Assembly: GCA_003116995.1 (NCBI GenBank)
Contig: BDSL01000002.1
Location: 186,001-250,000, forward strand
Direction of reading: 5' to 3'
Length of the DNA: 64,000 nucleotides
DNA from: Yamagishiella unicocca
Taxonomy: Eukaryota; Chlorophyta; Chlorophyceae; Chlamydomonadales; Volvocaceae
The first letter of the stretch is position 1; each line of letters begins with the position of its first letter. Made by a program: the position numbers and the translations under genes. The notes beneath the pieces were generated by a model, which saw nothing but the letters and a program-made list of their open reading frames with translations, was not told the origin of the DNA and ran no database searches. Of this stretch, positions 33,801-45,038 are shown in pieces.

Positions 33801-35523
33801 AGCATCCCCTTCACGGCGGCCAGCCCCACGATGATGCCAAGGGCGCCGTCGTACCTGCCAGCGAGGCAGCGGGGCTGAGTGCCGGAGAGGGTGAGGAAGG
33901 AGGAGGAGGCGGACAGGACAGGGCGCGGACGCGAGGACGCACTTGCCTGCAGCGCTGCCCAGCGCTCAGTGAGAGAGCCGTGTGGGCAACCGTGTGGTAT
34001 CGAACACGGATCAAACACCGATAGCCATGACCACCAGCTGCAATAGGCAACGACGCGGCCCACGCGAAACCCTAAAGAGCAAACGCCCGCACCGTCCGCG
34101 TACGCACGCGAGCATACCGGCATTCGGCACTCCGGATCATCTCACAACCACCACCATTCGACTCCCGCCTCACGCACGTCTCCATCGCTCCCGGCCCCGG
34201 CCCCGCTCCCGGCCCCGCCCACTCACGCGCCCCCGTCCAGCACCGTGTCGTAGTGCGAGCCCAGCAGCACCGCCTGCGCGCCGTCACGGATAGACCTGAT
34301 GCGGCCGTGCACGTTGCCCACCGCGTCCACCCAGGTCTCCATGCCGCAGTCGACCATCCATTCCCGGATCTGAAGCGCCCAAACCGGAGCCACGGCGGGG
34401 GGCGGGTGGGCAGGGCAGGGCGGAACGCCACGCGTGGATTGATGCCGTGACGTGCCAGAGCGAGCGAAAACGCGGATGATGTACGAACGACACATGGCGG
34501 TTGCCGAGTTGGGCGGCTGTAGCCAGCTACACTCGGACCCGGACGCACATCCGTACATCTAGCGATCTAGGGGACCGTCCACGTCCCCGGCGGAACCCCG
34601 GGCCCATTGTCTACAGCACAAGACGAGGCCGTCCCAGGCGGCGACGCACCGCGGGCGATGCAGCGCAGCCCCCGGCCGCCACCCGTGCCCCCCGGGGTTA
34701 TCGCAGCAATGCCGCTCCGAGGTGGTGGTTTGTTGCCGCAACCCGCACCTGCTCGGCTGCGCGGCGGTGCGCGGGCGAGAAGAAGGTGCGCGCCAGCGAG
34801 CCCTCCGTGTCGCTGATCTGTGACGGCAGGGGGCATGTGGGCAGCAGGCGGCTGGTGACATCGGGCTTCGCAGGTCCCCTAACCCCCCACGCCCGGGTTT
34901 CCTCGCCACCCCACACCTGGACAGCGCAGGCCAGCCGCTGGCTGCACCCACAGCTCCTTGCCCCTACAACCCAAAGGTTCCATAGGCCGCTGCATTGCCC
35001 TCTACCCGTTACGCTCTAGAGAGGCCCTATGATAGTCAGGCAGCAGTGAGTAAAGTAAATACCTGTCATCGTCTCAGGCGGACAAACCCTCATTCTCCCT
35101 AGCGCGGCCGCACTGACACTGGCCGGCCCTCCCACGTGTGCCTTAGCGGCTTCAACCCAACGCCATGCCCTTGCGCCCGCATTGCCGCGCGCAGCACGCC
35201 CGTCACCTGACTCCATGTGGAAACAGTGCAGGACAAGAGGACGCAAATACACGAACCAACGGATTGGCGGGTCATGGTAACCCGACAAGCCTACGTGGTT
35301 ACGCACCTCCGCCAGCTTCTTCAAGTGCGCGTTTGGCTCCGATTTCAGGGCACGCCGTATCATGGGGTCTGGTTGGTGCGTCTCGCCTGCGTCCCGCATC
35401 AAATGTTGGCGCGGCAGGATGAGGCCGCGGCGCGGCGCAGGGCGGTCGGCAGCGCTTACAAGCGGCGAGTCGCAGCGCAGCCGAACACGCCGCCAGGGTG
35501 AGCAGCAGCCTCCAATTTGCCAT
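30854..35523 (-). CDS. AAH: Allantoate amidohydrolase (M20 family), ER-retained
   Basis: Ten exons: 35523-35460, 35386-35307, 34817-34749, 34369-34227, 33854-33740, 33384-33256, 32942-32559, 32060-31787, 31538 or 31497 to 31363, and 31072-30854. The first eight and the last join are in phase. An M20 metal-dependent amidohydrolase is clear: LLGSHYDTV (His110, Asp112), YDGALGI (Asp121), FTDEEGVRF (Glu185, Glu186), GIAGQTRLWVHINGTQGHAG, SGAGHDAM and FVRCRGGVSHSPLEH. The enzyme releases ammonia and CO2 from allantoate in purine breakdown, using Mn2+. It starts with a signal peptide (MANWRLLLTLAACSAAL) and ends in RDEL, fitting the ER location known for plant AAH. SGAGHDAM and FVRCRGG favour AAH over ureidoglycolate amidohydrolase. 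The 5' edge of exon 9 is uncertain: 31538 keeps the frame, while 31497 has the better acceptor but breaks it. Confidence 0.88.
31257..31366 (-). repeat. GTGCGGCCACCGG(G)AGGG repeats at start of AAH intron 9
   Basis: Three copies of a unit reading GTGCGGCCACCGGGAGGG (one lacking a G), plus a shorter GGCCACCGGGAGGG copy, lie within 110 bases. The copy next to the exon supplies the 5' splice site of intron 9, so each full copy repeats a donor-like GTGCGG. Confidence 0.85.
33434..33537. repeat. Hexamer (GGTGCG)n microsatellite in AAH intron 5
   Basis: About 17 near-perfect copies of GGTGCG, with one early variant (GGTACG), within the intron between exons 5 and 6. Confidence 0.97.
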
Positions 35524-36104
35524 CGTGAAGCGCAGCGTTGGTTTGGTGGCAGTACTGCTATCGACTTTCCGCCGTGAAGCGGGGGGCGGCGTGAAAGCCG
35601 ACTCAGCAGCAAGTACCCTGCTGCGTATTGGTAATAGGTTAATTTAAGAGACACCAATAACAAGTTGATGAAGAATGTATGTAACGGAGCTTCTGGTTCC
35701 CACGTGGCCGGACTTTACTGATTGTAGATCACTTTACGCGCGGACACAGCATACGACATTTCTACTTTTATAAAGTAGGAGCTCCTCCATTACAACGCGG
35801 TAGGATATTTAGTTTGACACATAGCTAGACTTGCGTTCTAGCCACTTGGCATAGTTATTACCGGTATATCCTTAAGCCTTCTGGCGTGTGCTGAAGGGAC
35901 AACCTTTCTTTGCTGCTTTCAGCCGATAATAAGGTATCTCTTCGACAACGGATTACCGCCTGTAGATCAGCAATCAAATACAGCTGGAACTTGCCGCCTC
36001 CGAAACGCGCTGGTAGCCGTGCGCCTTTCAAACGCCCTGCCTACAAGTTCCTCCCAAAAGTTCATATACCTCTACACAGAACAGCCGCTACGTGGCGGTG
36101 CCGC
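35524..36104. promoter_or_regulatory. Divergent upstream region, AAH / PTPA
   Basis: These 581 bases separate the AAH start (minus) and the PTPA start (plus). The middle part (35640-35900) is AT-rich, typical of the promoter area. The frame upstream of the PTPA ATG stays open but has no ATG, so it is treated as 5' UTR. Confidence 0.5.
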
Positions 36105-39100
36105 ATGCAGCACCCCGTCTTGCACGCGCCAGGGGCCGAGGGCGACGGCTCCCCCGGCTTCCCCACCAGCTCGCCCTACCATTCCAAGGACACGCTCAGC
36201 CCCACAGCTGCGCCCTGGGCGTCCACTGTGCAGCACGTGCCATCCCCTGCGGCACACAACTTCTCTCCAACCACCACCACCACCGCCACCACCAGCGGCG
36301 CGTCCGCAGACAACCACGCCGCCAGCCTAGACAGTGCCCCCCCGCGCCCGGCCAGTGCCGGCGGCGGCCCTGCCGGCCATGGTGCCGCCCCCGAGTCTGA
36401 CGCCGACTTCCTCCTCTCCGCCATGGGCGGGGCGAGCGGCGGCTTCCCATCCGCTGGCGCCGCCGCGGCTGCTGTCGCTGCGGCGCACCTGGGTGCCGCA
36501 GCCCGGCGAGCTCCAGAGGCGGTTATCAACGCCACTCCGCGCATGCCGGCCGCCATGACGCCGGCGCCCCAGTACCAGCCCGCGCGCAAACGCATCACAT
36601 CAGCCGAGGACCTGCGGCGCTTCCTGGAGGGGCATGCCGTCAAGGACTTCATGGCCTTCATCCTGTCCATCAACGAGGCCGTCACCGGCAAGAAGGCCAA
36701 CGACGCGTCGTACAGCCCGTCGCCCGCCGTACAGCGCATGTGTGACGTGCTGACGGAGCTGCGGACGCTGGTGGACGAGGTGCCGCCCGAGCAGCAGAGC
36801 CTGAGGTACGGCAATCCCGCTTTCCGTACCTGGGCGGCGCGGCTGTCGGAGCGGGCGACAGCGCTGCTGGAGTCGGTCCTGCCCGAGGGGGCGCGGCACG
36901 CGGCCGTGGAGCTGGTGCCGTACCTGCTGGACAGCTTCGGCAACCCGACGCGTATTGACTACGGCACCGGCCACGAAACGCAGTTCTGCGCGCTGCTGTT
37001 CTGCCTGTCCAAGCTGGGCGTGTTCGGGGAGGAGGACCGCCAGGTGGGGCGCCCCAGGCGGGGCCGGAGGCAGTGAGGAAGCCCGATGCCGGTGTGGCGG
37101 GGGCGGGAGGCCGGGGGCGGGGGAAGAAAACGGGTGACTCGATAAAGGAGATGGGGGACAGAGGGCGCAGTGGGCGCGTGGGACGTGGGCGTGCTGGGGC
37201 CATCTCGAGGGATTGCAGTTACAGAGGACATGCGGAAGGAAATCGTACATCCTCGTCGCCATCGTTATCGGGGGGCGGCAGCTGTGCGGATGCAGGGTCG
37301 AGGCGGCTTCCGAGTACTCACATGGGGCTGATTACTGCACCGCCCGGCCAGGCCCAGTGCCGTTGCAAGCGACCGGCTGCGCCCGTAGTGCTGCAATCCG
37401 GACGAAATGAGCCGTCTCGGCAGCAGCAACAGCGCCTCGTGGTACTGCGCGCGGGGGCTGGAAAGCCGGGAGACGTCAGCATCGTCCACGGCCCCCACCT
37501 TGAGGCTCAACCCCCAGGCGCTCGGCCCAACATGCAGCTAGGCGCTCGGCCCAACATGCAGCCAGGCGCTCGGCCCAACATGCAGCTAGGCGCTCATCCA
37601 GCGGCACTGCCGTCCGCATGTGGCGTATGAGATAGCACGCAACCGCACACGCGCTCCCAGCGGCTCGGCCTCGTTAGCGCGAGCAACAAGGAGGAGCGCA
37701 GCTGGCTTGACTTTGGGCATCACAGCACGTATCGCAAAACGCGCATATACGCGGGCTCGGCGTGGTGCGGGAATAACACAACCCTATTCCTATGGCAGGG
37801 GCTGGCGCTGGCTGTGTTCAAGCAATACCTGGAGCTCATGCGCAAGATCCAAACAACGTACTGGTGAGGGCTTGGGAGGCGGGGGGTGGGGCTGCCGTCG
37901 GTGCAGCGATGGGTTGACGGGTTCCGGTCGCGGCAGGCACGTGTCGAGGTCGGGGGCTGTGGCTCGGCGAGGCCGGTCGCGGGGGCGGCGCCTCGGGGCT
38001 CCGCAGCTGGTCGCACCGCAGCTTGCCGCCCCCGTGTGAACTGCTACCCGCCGCCTGGCGGCTTCTCCGCTCTCATGCTAACACGACCGCACCACAACTT
38101 CATGTTTGCGCGCACGACAGTCCACTTCGTTTGGAAGGGCACGTGGTACGGCCACAAGTGTCACCTCGAGACGGAGATCTGTGGGCCACACACGTCGTAC
38201 GGCGGCTTGCATTGCGGCGGCGCTTGCACCCACTTGCATTCCGCCCACGGCACTGCTCTACGCTGTGCTGCGCTGCAGGTTGGAGCCGGCTGGCTCTCAC
38301 GGCGTGTGGGGCCTGGACGACTACCACTTCCTGCCCTTCATCTGGGGCTCAGCGCAGCTGGTGGCGCACCCCATGATCAAGCCCAAGTCCATCCACAACC
38401 CGGACATCCTGGAGACGTACGCGGATGCCTACCTCTACCTGGGATGCATCAAGTTCGTAAAGCAGGTGGGGCATGGTGGGCTGCTGCGGGTCGGGGTGAG
38501 AGGGCGCGGCGAGCGGGCGGAGGGCAGGGCGAGGGTGAGTTGTGGAGGGTTAGGCGCGTTGCGCAGGTGACGATGCTGGTTTAGGTGGGCGGCGTCGGTA
38601 GCTTCGTATGTGAGGGAATGGTGTATTGTTCGTCCTAACGCCTGCGGAGTGAGCGTGGGTATGGACGAGGTGCGGCGTGGTAAAGGCTGGCCTCGGCATC
38701 TGCACTAATTCCAGTTCCACCAACCGTGCCCTGTGCCCTCTCCCCTCCGCTGGAGCAAGGTCTCAAGGTAGCATCTCATTTTCTTCGGCTTCTTTTCACG
38801 GGTGGTTACCTCACGCACCCTTTCACCGTGCAGGTAAAGAAGGGGCCGCTCGGGGAGACATCGCCTATGCTCAACGACATCAGCTGCGTGCCGACGTGGG
38901 CAAAGGTGCGACGGTGTGTACGGGGGCGATACGGCAACGTCGTACGCATGAGTGCGCACTTTGTGCAGGACGCCTGGACCTTTTTGGCGAGGGCGCCGGT
39001 GTGGTACGAGCCGCGTGTGGAGGCTCCACACGCGGCTCGTTGCCACATGGGCAAGTCCCGGCTCCTGCTGCTGACGTGGCTCCCTCCTGCTGGCCAGGTA

Positions 39101-39196
39101 AACAACGGCATGATCAAGATGTACCAGGTGGAGGTGCTGTCCAAGTTCCCAATCATGCAGCACTTCATGTTTGGGAGCCTGCTGCCGTTCGAGTGA
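36105..39196 (+). CDS. PTPA: PP2A phosphatase activator (PTPA)
   Basis: Five exons (36105-37043, 37799-37863, 38279-38465, 38834-38905, 39098-39196) join in phase to 453 residues. After an N-terminal ~165-residue low-complexity extension (Pro/Ala/Ser/Thr-rich), the PTPA domain runs to the end: [35 protein letters not shown] (about 233), [15 protein letters not shown] (about 277), [42 protein letters not shown] and the C-terminal [20 protein letters not shown] is an ATP-dependent peptidyl-prolyl isomerase-like chaperone that loads metal into and activates the PP2A catalytic subunit. Family members are about 320-360 residues, so the extension explains the extra length. The ATG at 36105 is the first in frame. 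Intron 1 contains a 24-bp tandem repeat. It is divergent from AAH. Confidence 0.95.
37516..37595. repeat. 24-bp tandem repeat in PTPA intron 1
   Basis: Three copies of AGGCGCTCGGCCCAACATGC plus AGC(T/C) and a fourth truncated copy stand head to tail. Confidence 0.9.
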
Positions 39197-40325
39197 GGCG
39201 GCGGGAGTAGCGGCGGCGCTGGGTCGGGAAGAGGAGCGAAATGTGCGGGGCTGTGGACAACTCTGTGTGCAAGGCTGTGAACGATGAGGATGAGCGAGGC
39301 CACGGAGTGTTCGCGTATGCTCGCATTACTACGGTAAAGCTTAACGTTGTTTTTGCACATGGCCTTCTGCAGCTTTCGCCAAGGCTGCATGGCAGGCTGC
39401 CGGGTTGCAACGTATATTTGAACTGCTGTCGCACCTTACGAGGGAGCGCGCACCGTGGTTGCTACCATGTCGCCAGCGCACGAGGCAACACAAACAATAA
39501 GCACTCTTTTTATCGATGATGCACGTGCGAAAGGGTCGGCGGGGCCACAGCACGACGCGAGCCAGGAGCTACCGGCAGGGAGGGAGCTACAGTTAAGCTA
39601 CCGACGCCGGCTGCGGGGAACGGCGTAGGTACAAGAATGGGTGGCCAAATTGGCATCTGTACCAGTGTTGCTTGTAAAGCATGGTGCCATCGTGCGATTT
39701 GCAAGGATGCATGTCTGTTTGGTTCATCTGGGCGCTATGCAGGGCTTTGCCCCCGCACAGGATGTAACGGGTAGCGGCGCCTCTTGAGGCGATCGTCCTT
39801 CCCTTTTTCCAGAAAACAACATGCGATGGATTGCTTTTTGCGGGATGACCATCGACTATCTGTCTTGCCTACCGTGGGGTGTCAGTTTCCGTAAAACCGC
39901 GGACAACCCTTGAGGCCACGAGCGTTAATAATGTCCTTGAATAATTTTTCATGGGAGCTTATTATGTTATGCTGTGCAATATTGGCCACGTCCGCTGCTA
40001 TTGATGCGTCGATCACGCCGCCTACGCAGGTGCGCGTCATGGGGCCCCGTAGGCCACACGGTGAAAACGCGGTAAAAACGACATCATTCTCTTGCCTGGA
40101 AAGGAACTCGTTACTACCAATAGTTGACAAATTATTCCTGACGTGCACTACTCCGACAGTCCCCGCCGACGGAAATGTCGTTTCCAATCACACGTTAGGT
40201 CCCGTTTTTTTCGGTCGGCTTAGCTTGTCACCGATTATTTGGCCGTGTCAAGTGACCATACCTATGACATTTCAAAATACAGGAGGGCCTGTTACAAGGT
40301 TGGGGAGGGGAGGAAGACTACCAGC
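39197..40325. other. PTPA 3' UTR and BTB upstream region
   Basis: About 1.13 kb between two genes on the same strand. The left half is expected PTPA 3' UTR up to the TGTAA at 39763; the right half is AT-richer and should contain the promoter of the BTB gene. I see no other gene. Confidence 0.5.
39763..39767 (+). terminator. TGTAA poly(A) motif of PTPA
   Basis: TGTAA about 567 bases after the PTPA stop and about 560 bases before the BTB gene ATG. Confidence 0.5.
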
Positions 40326-43300
40326 ATGAGGGACCCTGTGGCCTATGCCGACGCCATCTACTCGACAGCTTATGCAGCTCGCCTGTGTCCAGATGTCTTG
40401 CTCAGGGCTTTCGGGAATGTTTACCCGGTACATAGAGTTATTCTTGCGTCACAAAGCGCCTACTTTGCGACACTTCTGCGATGGGTTTCTTGGCGGCCTA
40501 GCGTAGGGAGAGTTGCCACTGTCGAGGAGGAGTTTGCTTGTCTCCCGAGCCATGAATTGGTGCTGGGCGAGGACGTGACACAGCGAGGTGGGCGCTGGGG
40601 TGCGGGCGGGCCGCAAACCCTGCCGCTGCATTAGGAAACTTGCCGTATTTCATTTTCGGACGCTTACGAAATGATTCGTTCCAAGCTCGAAATTCTGCCG
40701 GTATCCTTGAGGCTGCCACCTGGTACTGTTTGACTCTGCGGCCACCGCGTACATGTGCGCTACGAGTCTTCGCGTGTGCCGTCCCCGAGAAGCCGTCTGC
40801 TGCAACATGCATTTCACAGCACACGTTGCGCCTTGACCACGGTAGCATGTTCTCTCTGCAAACGTTTCCCGCACAGATTACGCCGCGAATACGGCTGTCG
40901 TACTGTTGGTACCCTGGCCGTACCCGCCGTCCAGCTCCATTGCCCTGCGGCCCGTCCTGACACTCCAATCGGTCTTTGCATTTTACATCCCGCAGGCTTT
41001 GACTGGATCATTGAGTACTTTTACGCCTCGCCGCATGTGGCCATCGCCAGCGACAATGCTTTTGACGTGTTAGCCGCGGCACACTACCTGGGCGTCACGG
41101 CAGTGCAGACGGCCTGCGTGCAGTTCCTATCGCAGGTGGGTGGCGGCAGGTTGTAACGGTTACTGTGGGTTGCGGCAGGTTGTAACGGTTACTGTGGGTT
41201 GCGGCAGGTTGTAACGGTTACTGTGGGTTGCGGCAGGTTGTAACGGTCACTGTGGGTTGCGGCAGGTTGTAACGGTTACTGTGGGTTCCAGACCAAGAGG
41301 TAGAACCATCGGGCACATCGCCTGACACTGAGGAAGACGGAGGAGACAAAGACCGACGTGCACCGGAACAAAGGCAAACCACCAGAACACCAATCGACAG
41401 GCCGTAGGCACACAGAGCAGCAGCCAGCACCCCAGGGCAGGTGGTGCGGTTTGCGGCGGCAGGGCTGTTTGGATGAGGGGTGTGGGCATGGCGTGGCAGG
41501 GGCAGAGGAGAAGGTCCGCTGGAGGATGGCGGCACGGTCGGTGCACGTTCTTCTGGCGCTGCGCGGTCGCATTGTGCCGAAGCCCGTTAGGTGTGGCCTG
41601 CAAACTTGTACCAACTGCGTGGCTTGGCGGTGTGCCAAAGCTGGTTCGTAAGGCATTTCATGCACATAAGGAACACGTACGGACGGAGGAAATCGCCTAG
41701 CCTCTCTGGGCGGACTATAGAGACGTGCTGTCGGTTACTCGGGGGAAGCTGGATGGCGAGGCGGTGTTCGGGAGATGTGGTAGTTTTGGGTATCACGTGG
41801 TTGCATTCCGGATTGGCAGGACCCGAAGAGCACTGTCGGGGTGTGCGGTTCGGCCCGCGCATCCTCCAATCTGCCCTCCGCGCTTGACGAAACCCTGCCT
41901 TCCTCTTCGTCCTCCGCGCCGCCCGCTCCCGTGCCGCCCTCTCTCACGGCTACTGCAGCACCTGGATCCGCACAACTTTGCCGCGTGCCTCATGTGGGCA
42001 ACTCGAGCCGACCACGGAGAGGCGTCCGACATGCTGGCCGCCTCGTGCCGCCGCTTGCTGGCGCTGCGTCTGCCGCGGAATCTCCCTGCCTGGGCACCTG
42101 CGCTGGTCCACATGGAGCCGCAGGCCCTGCTGGATATCTTGTCTTCAGATCACCTTGCAGTAACCACCGAGTACGATAGGTACGAGCTGGTGAAGGAGGT
42201 GGTGAGGCTCTTCGACGCGGCAGCGGCAGCAGCGGACATTTCCGGTGGCGGTGCTTTGGAACTTGGCGCCGATGATGGGTCCCTTGCGCGGGGAAGCAGC
42301 CGCGCTGCAGACGAGGGGGCATGCTCGGAGCTTGGCAGCGGCGCCGCTAGCGGTAGCAGCGGTGCTGGGTCGGGAACCTTGGAGGTTCAACGCATGCTGA
42401 GCTCGGCTCTGCACCTCTCGGACGAGGGCCTCGCGAGGCATCTCCAGCTAGCCCGCTCCTACACGCCCGTGGCACCGTCCCCACAACCTGCGCCCGCCGC
42501 GGCCGCGGCCGTAGCTGCAACCCTTGCGCGCGTCACGAGTGGCTCGGGCGTCGGCTACGGATCCGGGAGCGGCCTTTGCAACGGCGCCGGCGGCGCCAGC
42601 TGTGACGGCGGCAGCGGAGGAATTTGCAGCAGTGCCAGCCCTGCAGTGAGCACCACGGGCACCTTGCCGTCGGACTACACTGACGAGTCGGGTGTGGGGG
42701 CAAGCAGCCAAACCTCAAGCCGCAGCACCGTTCGGCTCACGGAGTCGATCAAGGACGCGGAGGAAGGGGCCATGGCTGATGCGCGAAACGATGCCGGCAG
42801 CGACGGCAGCAAGGCGGCCCAGTCGGTCACGGCTGGCTGCGGAGCAGCCGTTGCGAACGCACCGACCGAAAGGTCGTTGGCAGCAGGCTGGCCATCACCG
42901 CCGGCGGCTCTGGCGGCGGTTGCGGCATCGTGTGTACAGCTGCTCCTGCATGAAGCGGTGCGGTACGAGCATCTGACGGTGCCGCAGCTGATGGAGGTGC
43001 AGCTGGAAGGTTTGGTGACGCCGCAGGTGCTGCATGCTGCGCTCTGGAAACGCATTCGCCTCGATTATCAAATTCATGCCCGGGCGGCGGGGAGCCAGTC
43101 CCGTGCCGCTGCGGGCGACACAGGCCGGGCGGGTGAGGGCGACGGCGTTGCTTCCAACCCGGAGCCTGCAACAGACGGCGGGCGCGGAAGCAATGATGGG
43201 CCGCCAAGGTATGGGATGGCAGCAGGACTCGTTGGCGCAGGTGTGGACAGAGGCGGCACTCTTGTCCTGCCTCGGCAGCCGCGGGTGCGGCCCTTTCGCA

Positions 43301-43896
43301 TCTGCTGGCGCCTGTCGTGTGGCTCTCTGAAGAAGCTGCAGCCGCCGAACATGCTGCAGTCCGAGCCTTACCAGTACGCAGGCGCGCTCTGGCAGGTACG
43401 CCTCTGCTGCAGCGACGGGGTGCGTGGCCACCTGGGGCTGTACGTGGGGCGTCACTTGGCGTCGACAGCCAACCCTGGTGGGGTGCGCGGGCAGGCGTCG
43501 CCGCTCCCGCACCCTGCTGGCGCCCCGGGTGCTGCGCGACAGCCGCCACAGCAGCACCCGCGGCACCAGCACCGTCAACAACAGATACACGCGCAGCAGC
43601 AGCAGCCGGCGCCCTCATCCGCGCCCTTCATCTCGTACGCTGACCAGCAGTCGGTGCTTCGCGGCCGCTGCCGTGTGTCTGTCTTCCAATCAGACAACAC
43701 CGCGCTGCAAGGCAGGCTCTGCCTGGGCGACAGCGACGACTTCACAGCCGATTTCGCGGCGGGTGGTTATTTCGGGCAGGCGCGGCTGCTCCCACGCGCG
43801 GACGTGTCTAGCCTGCATGACGACTCGGAGGTGCTCATCTTCGTGTCGCTGCAAGCTGTGGTGGGTGAGCTGGAGGACGAGGCTGCAACGCGGTGA
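40326..43896 (+). CDS. BTB-BACK protein with MATH-like C-terminus
   Basis: Three exons (40326-40587, 40996-41135, 41959-43896) join in phase to 779 residues. The BTB/POZ fold is at the N-terminus: CPDVLLRAFG, VYPVHRVILASQSAYFATLL, HELVLGEDVTQRGFDWIIEY, and the closing helices DNAFDVLAAAHYLGV. A BACK-type helical region follows (HLDPHNFAACLMWA to VVRLFD). The middle is Gly/Ser-rich and disordered. The end (about 577-775) contains RICWRLSCGSLKK, YAGALWQVRLCC, HLGLYVGRH and later Asp-rich strands, resembling a MATH/TRAF-like beta sandwich. BTB-BACK proteins usually are substrate adaptors of cullin-3 ubiquitin ligases; here the substrate is unknown. The MATH-like call is inference; BTB is firm. 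Intron 2 begins with a 29-bp minisatellite. Confidence 0.82.
41136..41287 (+). repeat. 29-bp minisatellite at the 5' end of BTB intron 2
   Basis: Five copies of a 29-bp unit (GTGGGTTGCGGCAGGTTGTA plus ACGGTTACT) occupy 41136-41280, and a sixth begins at 41281. The first base of unit 1 is the first base of the intron, so its GTGGGT is the splice donor. Every unit holds a sense TGTAA. Confidence 0.95.
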
Positions 43897-45038
43897 AGCC
43901 GTAACCGCGCTCGAATCTTCGCCACTAATTGTGGCTGGGTTTGTTCATATGGGTTTCCGGCATGCGAGGGCGGGCGTCATCGGTTTCTCACGCTCCGTTC
44001 GTATTGGAACGTCGCCAGGTTTAGCGGGCCGTCGCCAGCTGCAGCTCCATGCCGTGAACGTGGGCACTTGCATGTTGTGTTGTTGGGAGTCAAGAAGCTG
44101 AAGCGCAGCGTTGAATGCACCCTCGATTAGCTTGCAAAGATTATACACGTGCGATGACGACAGGGCATGTCAGTGAGGTTTACGGTTGGTTGTACCGTTA
44201 CAATGCCGTTGGGTTGTTGTATGTACCAGATCGTTAGCGGCGCGAGTCAAAATAGGCCCGGCAGCATGTAGCTGGGACCATGATGACCGCAGGAGAGAGC
44301 AATTTATGGGCGTCCGATGTACCAATATCAACAAACATGGTCACCAAGAGGCGCTCTTTGAAATCACCCATCGTTTGGTCGAACCGTTGTGTACATCGGA
44401 GAGATGAGAGGAGGAGTGGAAATAGGCATTGATGCTAGTCTGGTGGCCTGATCAACGGATGTGACTGGCCGTGCCCGTGGCTATTACTCTTTTCATCGTC
44501 CAACGCAGTGTGATATACACTCCCACTGCTAGATGTGCGTACCGCGCCCGCCGCATTGCGCGTGCAATTTTTTCTGAATCTCTACTACTACTGCCAGTTC
44601 TGCTGCAGCTTCAAGCCCACTGCGACTTCCAAGCCCACTGAAGCTTAAAGCCGGTACACTCACAATTTCCCCCATCGCCCCCAAGTAGCATACGTTGCTG
44701 GTTCGTTGAAATTAGACAATGATTTCATTCACGGGAGGTCCTCGAACCTCCCGTGTTTCGCGGGTATACCCGGGTCGGAGGTCGTGATATCGTCAATGAG
44801 GACGTCTAGCGGGAGCTCATATGGTTGCGACCAGAACGAAGCCACCGGCTGATCGCCAGGTCTGCGAACCTGCCGCACCAATACGCACCAATGTAAGACG
44901 CATGGTAGCCCATTCCGCCCGTAGCTCGGTCGTCAACGAGCCTCGTAACTCGGTCGCCAAGGAGCCGGTCATCAACGAGCCACAGCGCTGTACGCCAACA
45001 GTACTGTCTTCGATAGCGCTGTCTTCGGCGCTTCTTGC
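43897..45038. other. Convergent 3' intergenic stretch
   Basis: About 1.14 kb between the BTB stop (+) and the NECAP-like stop (-). Candidate poly(A) motifs are TGTAA at 44892 (+, BTB) and TTACA at 44198 (TGTAA on minus, NECAP-like). If both are used, the transcripts overlap by about 0.7 kb. No gene was recognised inside. Confidence 0.4.

Noticed and set aside
42827..43618. Minus-strand frames opposite the BTB gene last exon
   Set aside because: Arg/Ala/Pro-rich shadows; the plus frame is continuous for 646 codons and joins in phase to the BTB exons.
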